5,286 nt of DNA, from NCBI GenBank assembly GCA_025451425.1, contig JANWKK010000097.1, positions 1 to 5,286 of the forward strand, in the 5' to 3' direction. Below are positions 1-5,286 of this stretch, piece after piece. Source of the stretch: Gemmatimonadaceae bacterium. Lineage in GTDB: Bacteria > Gemmatimonadota > Gemmatimonadetes > Gemmatimonadales > Gemmatimonadaceae. The notes under the pieces are model-generated. The model searched no databases, was not told the DNA's origin, and saw nothing but the letters and a program-made list of their open reading frames with translations. The position numbers and the translations under genes are program-made. Position 1 is the stretch's first letter. Each line of letters starts with the position of its first letter.

Positions 1-721
1 CCGAGTTGCCTGGATTGATCGCCGCATCGGTCTGGATGTAATCCTGAATCGCATAACGCGTGTTGAGCAACGCGCCCAGCGACCGGCCCTTTTGGCTCAC
101 GATTCCCGCCGTCATGGTGAAATCGAGACCCAACGGATTCCCGATGGCCACCACCCACTGACCAACGCGCGCCTTTGCGTCATCGCCCAAGGTCACTATC
201 GGCAAATCCGTCGCGTCGACCTTGATGACGGCGACGTCGGTTGTTGGATCGCGACCGATGACCTTGGCGGTGAAGGTTCGATTGTCGAGCAGTCGCACCG
301 TGACGCGATCCGCGTCCGCGACGACGTGATTATTCGTGAGGATGTAACCGTCTTTGCTGACGATGAATCCCGAGCCGCTCGCCTCGCTGGGTTGATCCTG
401 CTGCGGATCCCCGAATTGCCGGAAGAAGTCCTCGATGCCGTTTGGCCGCTGCTGCTGGCCGCGCTGCCGAGTGTTGGTGCGATTTCGCGCGAAGTGCTCC
501 GTCTGAATCGACACGACGGCCGGCGTGACATGATCGGCAATGGCCTCGAACGCGTTCTCTGTCTCGACCAGCGGCTGCACCTGTTGAATCGTGGGCTTTG
601 GCGGCGTCTTCGACTGCGCCCAACCCAGATGCGTCAAGTTGGAGCTGGAAGCGAACACCAGGCCGCAAAGAAATGCCACGACGACGGCTGCGGTCAATCG
701 GGCACGGGGGTACTTGGTCAT
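1..721 (-). CDS. htrA: Do/HtrA (DegP-like) periplasmic serine protease, N-terminal part, cut by window edge
   Basis: Trypsin-like serine protease of the HtrA/Do family, which degrades or holds misfolded envelope proteins. The first 240 residues are visible. Residues 10-25 are a hydrophobic stretch after a basic start (MTKYPRAR), giving a signal peptide or membrane anchor. Residues 79-112 form a Gln/Arg-rich segment with DFFRQFG, matching the regulatory LA-loop region of Do proteases. The triad is readable: His132 in TNNHVV, Asp162 in TTDVAVIKV and Ser240 in NPGNS, with spacings close to those of E. coli DegP. GNPLG (194-198) and QTDAAINPGNS (230-240) are family signatures. The frame leaves the window directly after the Ser240 codon, so the rest of the protease domain and the expected PDZ domains are not seen. 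The ATG at 721-719 is preceded by GGGAAGG (complement of 728-734) with a 6-nt spacer. Whether it is DegP-, DegQ- or DegS-like cannot be told without the C-terminus. Confidence 0.95.
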   Translation of the reverse strand, partial: MTKYPRARLTAAVVVAFLCGLVFASSSNLTHLGWAQSKTPPKPTIQQVQPLVETENAFEAIADHVTPAVVSIQTEHFARNRTNTRQRGQQQRPNGIEDFFRQFGDPQQDQPSEASGSGFIVSKDGYILTNNHVVADADRVTVRLLDNRTFTAKVIGRDPTTDVAVIKVDATDLPIVTLGDDAKARVGQWVVAIGNPLGLDFTMTAGIVSQKGRSLGALLNTRYAIQDYIQTDAAINPGNS

Positions 722-727
722 ACGCTG

Positions 728-734
728 CCTTCCC
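728..734 (-). promoter_or_regulatory. Ribosome binding site of htrA
   Basis: On the minus strand this reads GGGAAGG and ends 6 nt before the ATG at 721-719. It is purine-rich and correctly spaced, and supports this start, which also places the signal/anchor segment at the extreme N-terminus. Confidence 0.6.
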
Positions 735-754
735 ACGTCGGGTGAATTTTGGGA

Positions 755-782
755 CCGTACACGAATCGGTAATGCAAGTTCC
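755..782 (-). promoter_or_regulatory. Candidate ECF (sigma-E-like) promoter of htrA
   Basis: On the minus strand GGAACTT (782-776) is identical to the -35 consensus of E. coli sigma-E promoters. It is followed after 15 nt by GTACGG (760-755) where the -10 element (GTCTAA in E. coli) would lie. Only the leading GT matches well, so the -10 is weak. Transcription would begin near 748, giving a leader of about 27 nt that contains the ribosome binding site. degP/htrA is a classic sigma-E regulon member in enterobacteria, so the placement is biologically sensible, but the sigma factor of this organism is unknown. A chance match to a 7-mer is possible. Confidence 0.35.
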
Positions 783-787
783 TTCGA

Positions 788-815
788 GGTGCTAGGTGCT
801 AGGTGCTAGGTGCTA
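788..815 (+). repeat. Heptamer array, four perfect tandem copies of GGTGCTA
   Basis: Four exact head-to-tail copies of GGTGCTA, starting at 788, 795, 802 and 809. The array is framed by the complementary 6-mers CGAGGT (785-790) and ACCTCG (819-824). It lies about 6 bp upstream of the candidate -35 element of htrA. Together with the following GAA it forms the left arm of a long inverted repeat whose right arm is at 956-986. The function is unknown. Short tandem heptamers are known as a repeat class in cyanobacteria, but I do not equate this one with them. Confidence 0.9.
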
Positions 816-918
816 GAAACCTCGCACTCTGACAGGACACGATCTGACTACCGAAAGGTTGCTCCGGTGGTTTCCAGATTGAAGTGAAGAAGTGGTAAGC
901 ATTCTGGAGATATACGCA

Positions 919-950
919 GAGCGCCGGGGGCTTGTTGCCCGCCGGCGCTC
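919..950 (-). terminator. GC-rich hairpin downstream of dnaK, probable terminator or 3'-end stabiliser
   Basis: Nine perfect base pairs (919-927 with 942-950, GAGCGCCGG/CCGGCGCTC) continue, after one bulged base (941), into four more (928-931 with 937-940, GGGC/GCCC) around a 5-nt loop (932-936). The hairpin begins 42 nt beyond the dnaK stop codon in the direction of dnaK transcription. No T-run follows on either strand, so it is not a textbook intrinsic terminator. It may instead end or protect the dnaK transcript with Rho, or be part of the surrounding repeat element. Confidence 0.5.
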
Positions 951-958
951 CTTGATTC

Positions 959-986
959 TAGCACCTAGCGCCTATCACCTAGCACC
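959..986 (+). repeat. Heptamer array, four tandem TAGCACC units (two variant), inverted relative to 788-815
   Basis: The units are TAGCACC, TAGCGCC, TATCACC and TAGCACC, starting at 959, 966, 973 and 980. TAGCACC is the reverse complement of GGTGCTA, the unit at 788-815, so the two arrays face each other with the same copy number. The outer units are perfect and the two inner ones each carry one substitution. The array ends 6 bp short of the dnaK stop codon at 993-995, so it would be transcribed in the dnaK 3' untranslated region. Confidence 0.85.
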
Positions 987-992
987 TTCAAC

Positions 993-2948
993 TCACTTCT
1001 TCCCCTCATCCACAATCTCGTAGTCCGCCTCCACCACGTCTTCCTTCTGCTGCGGCTGACCCGGTTGACCCTGGCCCTCCTGCCCGGCGCCAGTGCCCGA
1101 CGGCTCGCCGCCTGGCGTACCGCCCGGCTGCGCTTGGGACTGCGCATAGAACGTCTGCCCCGCTTCACTGTAGGCGCGGTTCAGCTCTTCCTGGGCGGCC
1201 TTGATCTCGTTCATGTCGTCGCCGCGAAGCGCCTTGCGTGCACGCTCGACCGCTGCGTCGATCTTCGACTTGGCCTCGGCGGGCAGGCGATCGCCCCACT
1301 CCTTCACATTCTTCTCGACCTCGTACGTCATGCTGTCGAGACGATTGCGCATGTCGATCTCTTCGCGACGCTTCTTGTCTTCCGCCGCGTGGGACTCGGC
1401 GTCTTTGACCATCCGCTGGATGTCGTTGTCCGACAGCCCGCTCGAGGCCTCGATGCGAATCTTCTGCTCCTTGCTCGTCGCCTTGTCCTTGGCTGACACG
1501 TGCAGAATGCCGTTGGCGTCGATGTCGAACGTGACTTCGATCTGTGGCATCCCACGCGGAGCGGGCGGAATTCCCGTGAGCTGGAACTTGCCGATGGTGC
1601 GGTTGTCGCGCGCCATCTCGCGCTCGCCCTGCAGCACGTGGATCTCGACCGTCGTCTGATTGTCGTCCGCCGTCGAGAAGGTCTCGCTCTTCTTCGTCGG
1701 GATCGTGGTGTTCCGGGCAATCAGCACCGTGGTGACACCGCCTAACGTCTCGATGCCGAGGGAGAGCGGAGTCACGTCGAGGAGTAGGACATCCTTCTGT
1801 TCGCCCGTGAGCACCGCGCCCTGAATCGCCGCGCCGATCGCGACTACCTCATCCGGATTGACGCCCTTGTGCGGCTCTTTTTTGAAGAAGCTCTTGACAA
1901 TCTCCTGGACCTTCGGGATTCGCGTCGAGCCGCCGACGAGAATGACTTCGTCGACCTCCTCCGGCTTCATGCCCGCGTCCTTCAGTGCCTGCTGCATCGG
2001 CGGGATCGTGCGCTGGATGAGATCATCTACCAGCTGCTCGAATTTCGCGCGAGAGAGCGTGTAGTTGAGGTGCTTTGGTCCCGACTGATCGGCTGTGATG
2101 AACGGCAGATTGATGTCAGTCGTCATCGTCCCTGACAACTCCATCTTGGCCTTCTCGGCCGCTTCCTTCAGGCGCTGGAGCGCCATCGGGTCCTTCGACA
2201 GATCGATGCCCTGATCGCGCTTGAACTCGCCAACGATCCAGTCGATCACGCGCTGATCGAAGTCGTCGCCACCGAGGTGCGTGTCACCGTTGGTGGATTT
2301 GACCTCGAACTGCCGCGAGCCTTCGACGTCGTAGAGCTCGAGCACCGAGATGTCATACGTGCCGCCGCCGAGGTCGAACACGGCGACCTTTTCGTCCTTC
2401 TTCTTGTCGAGCCCATAGGCGAGTGCCGCAGCCGTCGGCTCATTGATAATTCGTAAAACGTCGAGGCCGGCAATCTTGCCCGCGTCCTTCGTCGCCTGAC
2501 GTTGAGAATCGTTGAAGTAGGCAGGAACGGTGACGACTGCCTTCGACACGCTGTGGCCGAGGTAGTCTTCCGCCGTCTGCTTCATTTTCTGGAGAATCAT
2601 CGCCGAGATCTCAGGAGGCGAGTATCGCTTCCCCTGCACCTCGACCATGGAGAGATCGTTCGGTCCGGAGACGATCTTATACGGAACCCGCTTAATCTCC
2701 TCCGGCACCTCGGACATCTTGCGGCCCATGAACCGCTTGATCGAGAAGATCGTGTTCTGTGGATTGGTGACCGCCTGACGCTTCGCGACCTGTCCAACGA
2801 GCCGCTCACCGTCTTTGGTGAAACCGACCACCGAGGGTGTGGTGCGACCGCCTTCGGAGTTTGGAATCACGACGGGGTCGCCGCCTTCCATCACTGCGAC
2901 CACTGAGTTGGTGGTACCGAGGTCGATACCGATGACTTTATCCGCCAT
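993..2948 (-). CDS. dnaK: Hsp70 chaperone DnaK, complete
   Basis: ATP-dependent cytoplasmic chaperone that binds exposed hydrophobic segments and works with DnaJ and GrpE. The 651-residue protein is complete and close to E. coli DnaK (638). All three Hsp70 signatures are present: IDLGTTNS (8-15), [12 protein letters not shown] (191-202) and [14 protein letters not shown] (335-348). The interdomain linker is DVLLLD (386-391), followed by the substrate-binding domain (about 392-505), the helical lid (about 506-600) and a Gly/Gln-rich flexible tail (602-635) ending in an acidic motif, [13 protein letters not shown]. The N-terminal lobe has the extra segment found in Gram-negative DnaK. The ATG at 2948-2946 gives the canonical [13 protein letters not shown] start and has GAGGT upstream. 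A start 27 codons further upstream is open but adds residues unlike Hsp70. No grpE, dnaJ or hrcA is in the window. I saw no CIRCE operator and no clear sigma-32-type promoter, so heat-shock control cannot be read here. Confidence 0.98.
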   Translation of the reverse strand: MADKVIGIDLGTTNSVVAVMEGGDPVVIPNSEGGRTTPSVVGFTKDGERLVGQVAKRQAVTNPQNTIFSIKRFMGRKMSEVPEEIKRVPYKIVSGPNDLSMVEVQGKRYSPPEISAMILQKMKQTAEDYLGHSVSKAVVTVPAYFNDSQRQATKDAGKIAGLDVLRIINEPTAAALAYGLDKKKDEKVAVFDLGGGTYDISVLELYDVEGSRQFEVKSTNGDTHLGGDDFDQRVIDWIVGEFKRDQGIDLSKDPMALQRLKEAAEKAKMELSGTMTTDINLPFITADQSGPKHLNYTLSRAKFEQLVDDLIQRTIPPMQQALKDAGMKPEEVDEVILVGGSTRIPKVQEIVKSFFKKEPHKGVNPDEVVAIGAAIQGAVLTGEQKDVLLLDVTPLSLGIETLGGVTTVLIARNTTIPTKKSETFSTADDNQTTVEIHVLQGEREMARDNRTIGKFQLTGIPPAPRGMPQIEVTFDIDANGILHVSAKDKATSKEQKIRIEASSGLSDNDIQRMVKDAESHAAEDKKRREEIDMRNRLDSMTYEVEKNVKEWGDRLPAEAKSKIDAAVERARKALRGDDMNEIKAAQEELNRAYSEAGQTFYAQSQAQPGGTPGGEPSGTGAGQEGQGQPGQPQQKEDVVEADYEIVDEGKK

Positions 2949-2952
2949 TGCT

Positions 2953-2957
2953 ACCTC
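2953..2957 (-). promoter_or_regulatory. Ribosome binding site that fixes the dnaK start
   Basis: The minus strand reads GAGGT, 4 nt before the ATG at 2948-2946. It favours the canonical [13 protein letters not shown] start over the in-frame upstream codon at 3029. Confidence 0.6.
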
Positions 2958-3088
2958 GATGTGTTGAGTCGGGCGGAGGCCGTATCGCGACGACAATTCG
3001 CTCCGCCGATGCTCCGTCAGGGAAGGCAAGTCGAGGACCGCATGCTTGCGCCAACTTGGCAGCGGCGAGCAAGAGTTGGGTTACATTT

Positions 3089-3106
3089 CTGGCGCAATCG
3101 CGCCAG
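3089..3106 (+). promoter_or_regulatory. Perfect 7-bp hairpin just upstream of the rhomboid start
   Basis: CTGGCGC (3089-3095) pairs with GCGCCAG (3100-3106) around the loop AATC. It ends 8 nt before the ATG at 3115, where the Shine-Dalgarno sequence would be expected. It could hinder ribosome access in the mRNA or serve as a protein-binding dyad in the DNA. There is no direct evidence for either. Confidence 0.35.
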
Positions 3107-3114
3107 CCAGGCCA

Positions 3115-3894
3115 ATGATTCCGATCAGCGACGAGAATCCGACGCTTCACCCGCCGGTGATGACATGGGCGCTGCTAGGCGCGATGTTCGCCGTCTGGCT
3201 CACCACTCAGGGCGCGGGGCTCGACGAGGTCAAGCTCGCGACGAGCATCTGCAATTATGGAATGATCCCCGGTGAGCTCACGCATCGTGCTGCCCTTGGA
3301 ACGAGCGTGCCGATCGCGCCTCATCTCGCATGCCTCGTCGACAACGACGCGATCAACAAGTTCACGCCGCTGACGTCGATGTTCCTTCACGGCGGCTGGG
3401 GACCCAGTCTGGGCACCGCGCTCTTCTTCTGGGTCTTCGGCAACAACATCGAAGACAGCATGGGCTCGGCACGCTTCCTTGCGTTTTATCTGATTTGCGG
3501 GTTTGCGGCAGCGGCAGCCCATGTTCTCACGCAGCCTGCTTCACCGGTGCCGACAGTCGGCGCTTCGGGGGCGATCTCTGGTGTTCTTGGCGCCTATCTC
3601 ATCCTGTATCCACGCGTTCGCGTCAGGATGCTTTTTATTTTCATAATCATCTTCAAGATTATTCCTGTCCCTGCGTGGCTGGTGCTGATCTGGTGGTTTG
3701 CGATCCAGCTCATCACGGCGTTGCCGTCGCTTTCACAGGTCAATCCGGACGTCTCGGGTGGCGTCGCCGTATGGGCACATGTGGGCGGTTTCATTACCGG
3801 CATGCTGCTGATCAAGGTTTTCGAGAAGCCCGATCGCGTTGCCGAACGCGAAGCTGCCGCGCGTCGCCCGGAGGTTTGGTCCTTTCCGCGCTGA
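3115..3894 (+). CDS. Rhomboid family intramembrane serine protease
   Basis: Polytopic membrane protease that cleaves transmembrane segments using a Ser/His dyad. The 259 residues begin MIPISDENPT, a start common in bacterial rhomboids of this type. Hydrophobic spans are visible at about 15-32, 83-108, 120-138, 149-166, 171-202 and 217-234. The catalytic Ser151 lies in GASGAISG and His222 in WAHVGG. The second-span motif is HGGWGPSLGTALFFWVFGN (92-110), where most relatives have HGGW-x-H-x-x-GN. Measured from His92 (equivalent to GlpG His145), the positions matching GlpG His150 and Asn154 are Pro97 and Thr101. The dyad therefore looks intact but oxyanion support is altered. A 34-residue C-terminal tail is charged and cytosolic-looking. 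An in-frame TTG at 3046 would add 23 unconserved residues. The chosen ATG has only AGG, 3 nt upstream, so its Shine-Dalgarno is weak. The substrate is unknown. It is divergent from dnaK. Confidence 0.93.
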   Translation: MIPISDENPTLHPPVMTWALLGAMFAVWLTTQGAGLDEVKLATSICNYGMIPGELTHRAALGTSVPIAPHLACLVDNDAINKFTPLTSMFLHGGWGPSLGTALFFWVFGNNIEDSMGSARFLAFYLICGFAAAAAHVLTQPASPVPTVGASGAISGVLGAYLILYPRVRVRMLFIFIIIFKIIPVPAWLVLIWWFAIQLITALPSLSQVNPDVSGGVAVWAHVGGFITGMLLIKVFEKPDRVAEREAAARRPEVWSFPR

Positions 3895-3988
3895 TGGTGG
3901 TGGACGTTCGCCGCCAGCGAGGCTGATGGCACTTTGACGCCATCCGCAGGCCGGGTATCTTCCGGCGCCATTTCTGCGAGGCTGGATA
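3895..3988 (+). other. Spacer between rhomboid and DUF47 gene with two small hairpins
   Basis: This 94-bp spacer has GATGGC (3925-3930) pairing with GCCATC (3939-3944) around an 8-nt loop, and GCCGG (3950-3954) pairing with CCGGC (3962-3966) around 7 nt. Neither is followed by a T-run, so termination after the rhomboid gene is uncertain. I see no recognisable Pho box upstream of the phosphate genes. Confidence 0.35.
3978..3981 (+). promoter_or_regulatory. Ribosome binding site supporting the GTG start of the DUF47 gene
   Basis: GAGG with a 7-nt spacer before the GTG at 3989-3991. No ATG alternative preserves the conserved N-terminus (MGLLSKLIPRDEQFFDLF), so the GTG start is preferred. Confidence 0.6.
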
Positions 3989-4612
3989 GTGGGACTGCTG
4001 TCGAAACTAATTCCGCGCGACGAGCAGTTTTTCGATCTCTTCGATCAGCTGACGGCCCACCTAACGCAAACTGCGCGGATGTTGGCGGAGCTGTTCGATG
4101 ATCCGGCACACGTCACCGATCATGTGCGTGCGATCAAGGATGTCGAGCACAAGGCCGATGTTCTCACGACCACCATCAATCAGCGCATCGACAAGAGTTT
4201 TGTCACGCCGATCGACCGCGAGGACATTCACATGCTCGCGTCGCGTCTGGACGACGTGATCGACCTCATTGACGGAACCTCGCGTCGCTTCGAGATGCTG
4301 CACATCGAAGTGGTGAAGGACCCCGCGCGAGAGCTCGCACGCGTCCTGGTCGACGCTGCCACGCACATTCAGACTGGTGTTGCGTCGATTCGCGAAACGA
4401 AGCGGGTGACCGAGCAGGCCACACTGATCAAGCGGCTCGAGGAAGAAGCCGACGCGATTTATCACTCTGCGGTCGGCGATCTGTTCAGCGGCCATCCGGA
4501 TCCGCTCGAGGTCCTGAAGTGGAAAGAGATGTACGACACGCTCGAGCGAGCGACGGATAGCTGCATGGGCGTCGCTCAAGTGATGCAGAGCATCTCGCTC
4601 AAGAACGCGTGA
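3989..4612 (+). CDS. DUF47 / PhoU-like Pit accessory protein
   Basis: All-helical cytoplasmic protein of the DUF47 family, related to PhoU, encoded next to Pit-type phosphate transporters and thought to modulate them (called Pap in Sinorhizobium). The 207 residues match the usual family length. The N-terminus has the family pattern of a basic LIPR followed by an FFDLFDQ helix (14-20), then a TPIDREDI motif (73-80). Three E-x3-D patterns (E53-D57, E151-D155, E186-D190) resemble the metal-binding motifs of PhoU helices. The start is GTG with a good GAGG. The stop is 7 nt before the next gene's start, so the two are very probably co-transcribed and translationally coupled. No membrane span or signal peptide is seen. 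The exact effect on the transporter (activation or gating) cannot be read from sequence. Confidence 0.93.
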   Translation: MGLLSKLIPRDEQFFDLFDQLTAHLTQTARMLAELFDDPAHVTDHVRAIKDVEHKADVLTTTINQRIDKSFVTPIDREDIHMLASRLDDVIDLIDGTSRRFEMLHIEVVKDPARELARVLVDAATHIQTGVASIRETKRVTEQATLIKRLEEEADAIYHSAVGDLFSGHPDPLEVLKWKEMYDTLERATDSCMGVAQVMQSISLKNA

Positions 4613-4619
4613 GCATCGC

Positions 4620-5286
4620 GTGATTGCGTACGTCGTCGCGATCGTCCTGATCGCGTTCGTCTTCGACTTCATCAACGGCTTCCACGATTCGGCGAACTCG
4701 ATCGCCACGATCGTCGGCACGCGCGTTCTGCAACCTTTCACCGCAGTACTCTGGGCGGCGACGTTCAACTTCGCCGCGTTATTCACGGTCGGGACGGCGG
4801 TCGCGAGCACGATCGGGAAGGGGATGATCGACGTCGCCTTCGTCGATGCGAACGTCATCCTCGGCGGTTTGATCGGCGCGATTGCGTGGAATCTCATTAC
4901 CTGGCTCTTTGGGCTACCATCGAGCTCATCTCACGCGTTGATCGGAGGCTACGCGGGCAGCGCCGTGGCGAAGGCCGGACTAGCCGCGATCCTTTGGGGG
5001 CGAAAGTGGATCGAGACGCTCGAGTTCATTGCACTCTCGCCGATCATCGGGATGCTCGCGGGATTCGGGCTCATGATCGCCGTCTACTGGATCTTCCGGC
5101 GAGCGTCCCCCCATCGAGTCGATCGCGTATTTCGTGTCGCTCAGCTTGGCAGTTCAGCCCTGTTCTCCTTCTCGCACGGCGCCAACGACGCGCAGAAGAC
5201 GATGGGAATCATCTCGGGCCTGCTGTTCGCCTCCGGCTATATCCAGGTGTTCCACGTCCCGGTGTGGGTCATTCTTTCCGCGCACG
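4620..5286 (+). CDS. pit: Pit-type inorganic phosphate permease (PHO4 family), N-terminal part, cut by window edge
   Basis: Inner-membrane low-affinity phosphate symporter of the PiT/PHO4 family. The first 222 residues are visible. Membrane spans are apparent at about 2-19, 40-62, 78-98, 104-125 and 137-159. The family's two inverted-repeat signatures are present: NGFHDSANSIAT (19-30) and SHGANDAQKTMG (185-196). PSSSSHALIGG (100-110), another PiT hallmark, lies between them. The start is GTG at 4620, the only suitable start before the first span in this frame. There is no strong Shine-Dalgarno, consistent with coupling to the DUF47 gene that ends at 4612. The frame is open to the window edge. 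Pit proteins with DUF47 partners are usually near 330 residues, so roughly a third is missing. Specificity for phosphate rather than sulfate is inferred from family and partner. Confidence 0.95.
   Translation, partial: MIAYVVAIVLIAFVFDFINGFHDSANSIATIVGTRVLQPFTAVLWAATFNFAALFTVGTAVASTIGKGMIDVAFVDANVILGGLIGAIAWNLITWLFGLPSSSSHALIGGYAGSAVAKAGLAAILWGRKWIETLEFIALSPIIGMLAGFGLMIAVYWIFRRASPHRVDRVFRVAQLGSSALFSFSHGANDAQKTMGIISGLLFASGYIQVFHVPVWVILSAH

Larger units (their letters stand above)
787..987. repeat. 201-bp element bounded by a ~32-bp inverted repeat made of heptamers
   Basis: Positions 788-818 and the reverse complement of 956-986 agree at 29 of 31 bases, and one further outer base pair matches (787/987). 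Both arms are built from the same 7-bp unit, so the block looks like a small palindromic intergenic element. Its interior (819-955) has no open reading frame of note and contains the GC-rich hairpin at 919-950. CCTTC occurs at both edges (781-785 and 985-989), which could be a 5-bp target duplication, but the right copy overlaps the repeat arm, so this is weak. Alternatives are a non-autonomous MITE/REP-like element, or two independent arrays that happen to face each other. Confidence 0.55.
2949..3114. other. Divergent spacer between dnaK and the rhomboid gene, rich in dyads
   Basis: This 166-bp region must hold both outward promoters. Dyads visible are GCCAA-C-TTGGC (3050-3060), the wider pair CTTGC (3045-3049) with GCAAG (3069-3073), and a perfect 7-bp hairpin at 3089-3106. 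On the plus strand TTGGCA (3056-3061) could be a -35 box, but the only partner, TTACAT at 3081-3086, has a 19-bp spacer and a poor match, so I do not call a promoter. On the minus strand I see no convincing -35/-10 pair and no CIRCE (TTAGCACTC-N9-GAGTGCTAA). Confidence 0.5.

Noticed and set aside
92..745. 217-codon plus-strand open frame opposite htrA
   Set aside because: It is antisense to a clearly recognisable protease with an intact catalytic triad, has no family resemblance of its own and lacks a ribosome binding site. It is a high-GC shadow frame.
819..832. GCACTC near 824-829 as a CIRCE half-site
   Set aside because: Only six bases match one arm, the GAGTGCTAA partner is absent at the required distance, and it lies downstream of dnaK rather than upstream.
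788..986. Heptamer arrays as a CRISPR array
   Set aside because: The units are 7 bp, contiguous and without spacers, so this is a simple tandem repeat.
781..989. CCTTC at both edges as a proven target-site duplication
   Set aside because: A 5-mer match is likely by chance and the right copy overlaps the repeat arm. It is mentioned only as a weak hint in the element entry.
1065..1659. Overlapping plus-strand open frames opposite dnaK
   Set aside because: Long antisense frames opposite dnaK are a familiar by-product of its codon pattern. Nothing in these translations looks like a protein family.
2949..3029. 27-codon N-terminal extension of DnaK
   Set aside because: The added residues do not resemble Hsp70, there is no good ribosome binding site at 3029, and the inner ATG has GAGGT and the canonical [13 protein letters not shown] start.
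3056..3086. TTGGCA ... TTACAT as a sigma-70 promoter for the rhomboid gene
   Set aside because: The spacer is 19 bp and the -10 matches at only three of six positions, too weak to list as a promoter.
3046..3114. TTG-initiated extension of the rhomboid
   Set aside because: The extra 23 residues are not typical of the family, whose members begin MIPI/MIPL as at 3115, and the extension would run through the spacer dyads.
4061..4897. 278-codon minus-strand open frame across the DUF47 and pit genes
   Set aside because: It spans two well-supported plus-strand genes and their junction, is rich in Arg/His/Val as expected of an antisense shadow, and shows no recognisable domain.

Overview
The window is about 60% G+C by eye and has no sign of an insertion sequence, phage or CRISPR array. 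It looks like chromosomal housekeeping DNA from a Gram-negative-type bacterium. The evidence is a DnaK with the extra N-terminal-lobe segment that E. coli DnaK has, a Do/HtrA envelope protease, a multi-span rhomboid protease and a Pit-type phosphate permease with its DUF47 partner. I cannot assign the phylum firmly. The gene set and protein style would fit Gemmatimonadota or Acidobacteriota, but that is an impression, not a result.

Layout. On the minus strand at 721..1 (running off the left edge) lies the first part of an HtrA/DegP-like protease, cut exactly after its catalytic serine. A 271-bp spacer (722-992) separates it from dnaK. This spacer holds a candidate extracytoplasmic-sigma promoter for htrA, two facing arrays of four 7-bp repeats that form a long inverted repeat, and a strong hairpin between them. 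dnaK follows on the minus strand (2948..993), complete at 651 residues. A 166-bp divergent spacer (2949-3114) with several dyads separates dnaK from a plus-strand rhomboid protease (3115-3894, 259 residues). After 94 bp come a DUF47/PhoU-like protein (3989-4612) and, 7 nt later, a Pit family phosphate permease (from 4620, running off the right edge).

How they work together. The left two-thirds has a protein-quality-control theme: cytoplasmic folding (DnaK), envelope proteolysis (HtrA) and intramembrane proteolysis (rhomboid). grpE, dnaJ and hrcA are not in the window and I saw no CIRCE operator. The right end is a two-gene phosphate-uptake unit of the pap-pit type known from other bacteria, probably translationally coupled and both starting with GTG.

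The parts most worth a second look are the paired heptamer arrays downstream of dnaK and upstream of htrA, and the rhomboid. The rhomboid keeps its Ser/His dyad but has lost the His and Asn normally found at the oxyanion-side positions of its second membrane segment. I found no convincing new multi-gene system.
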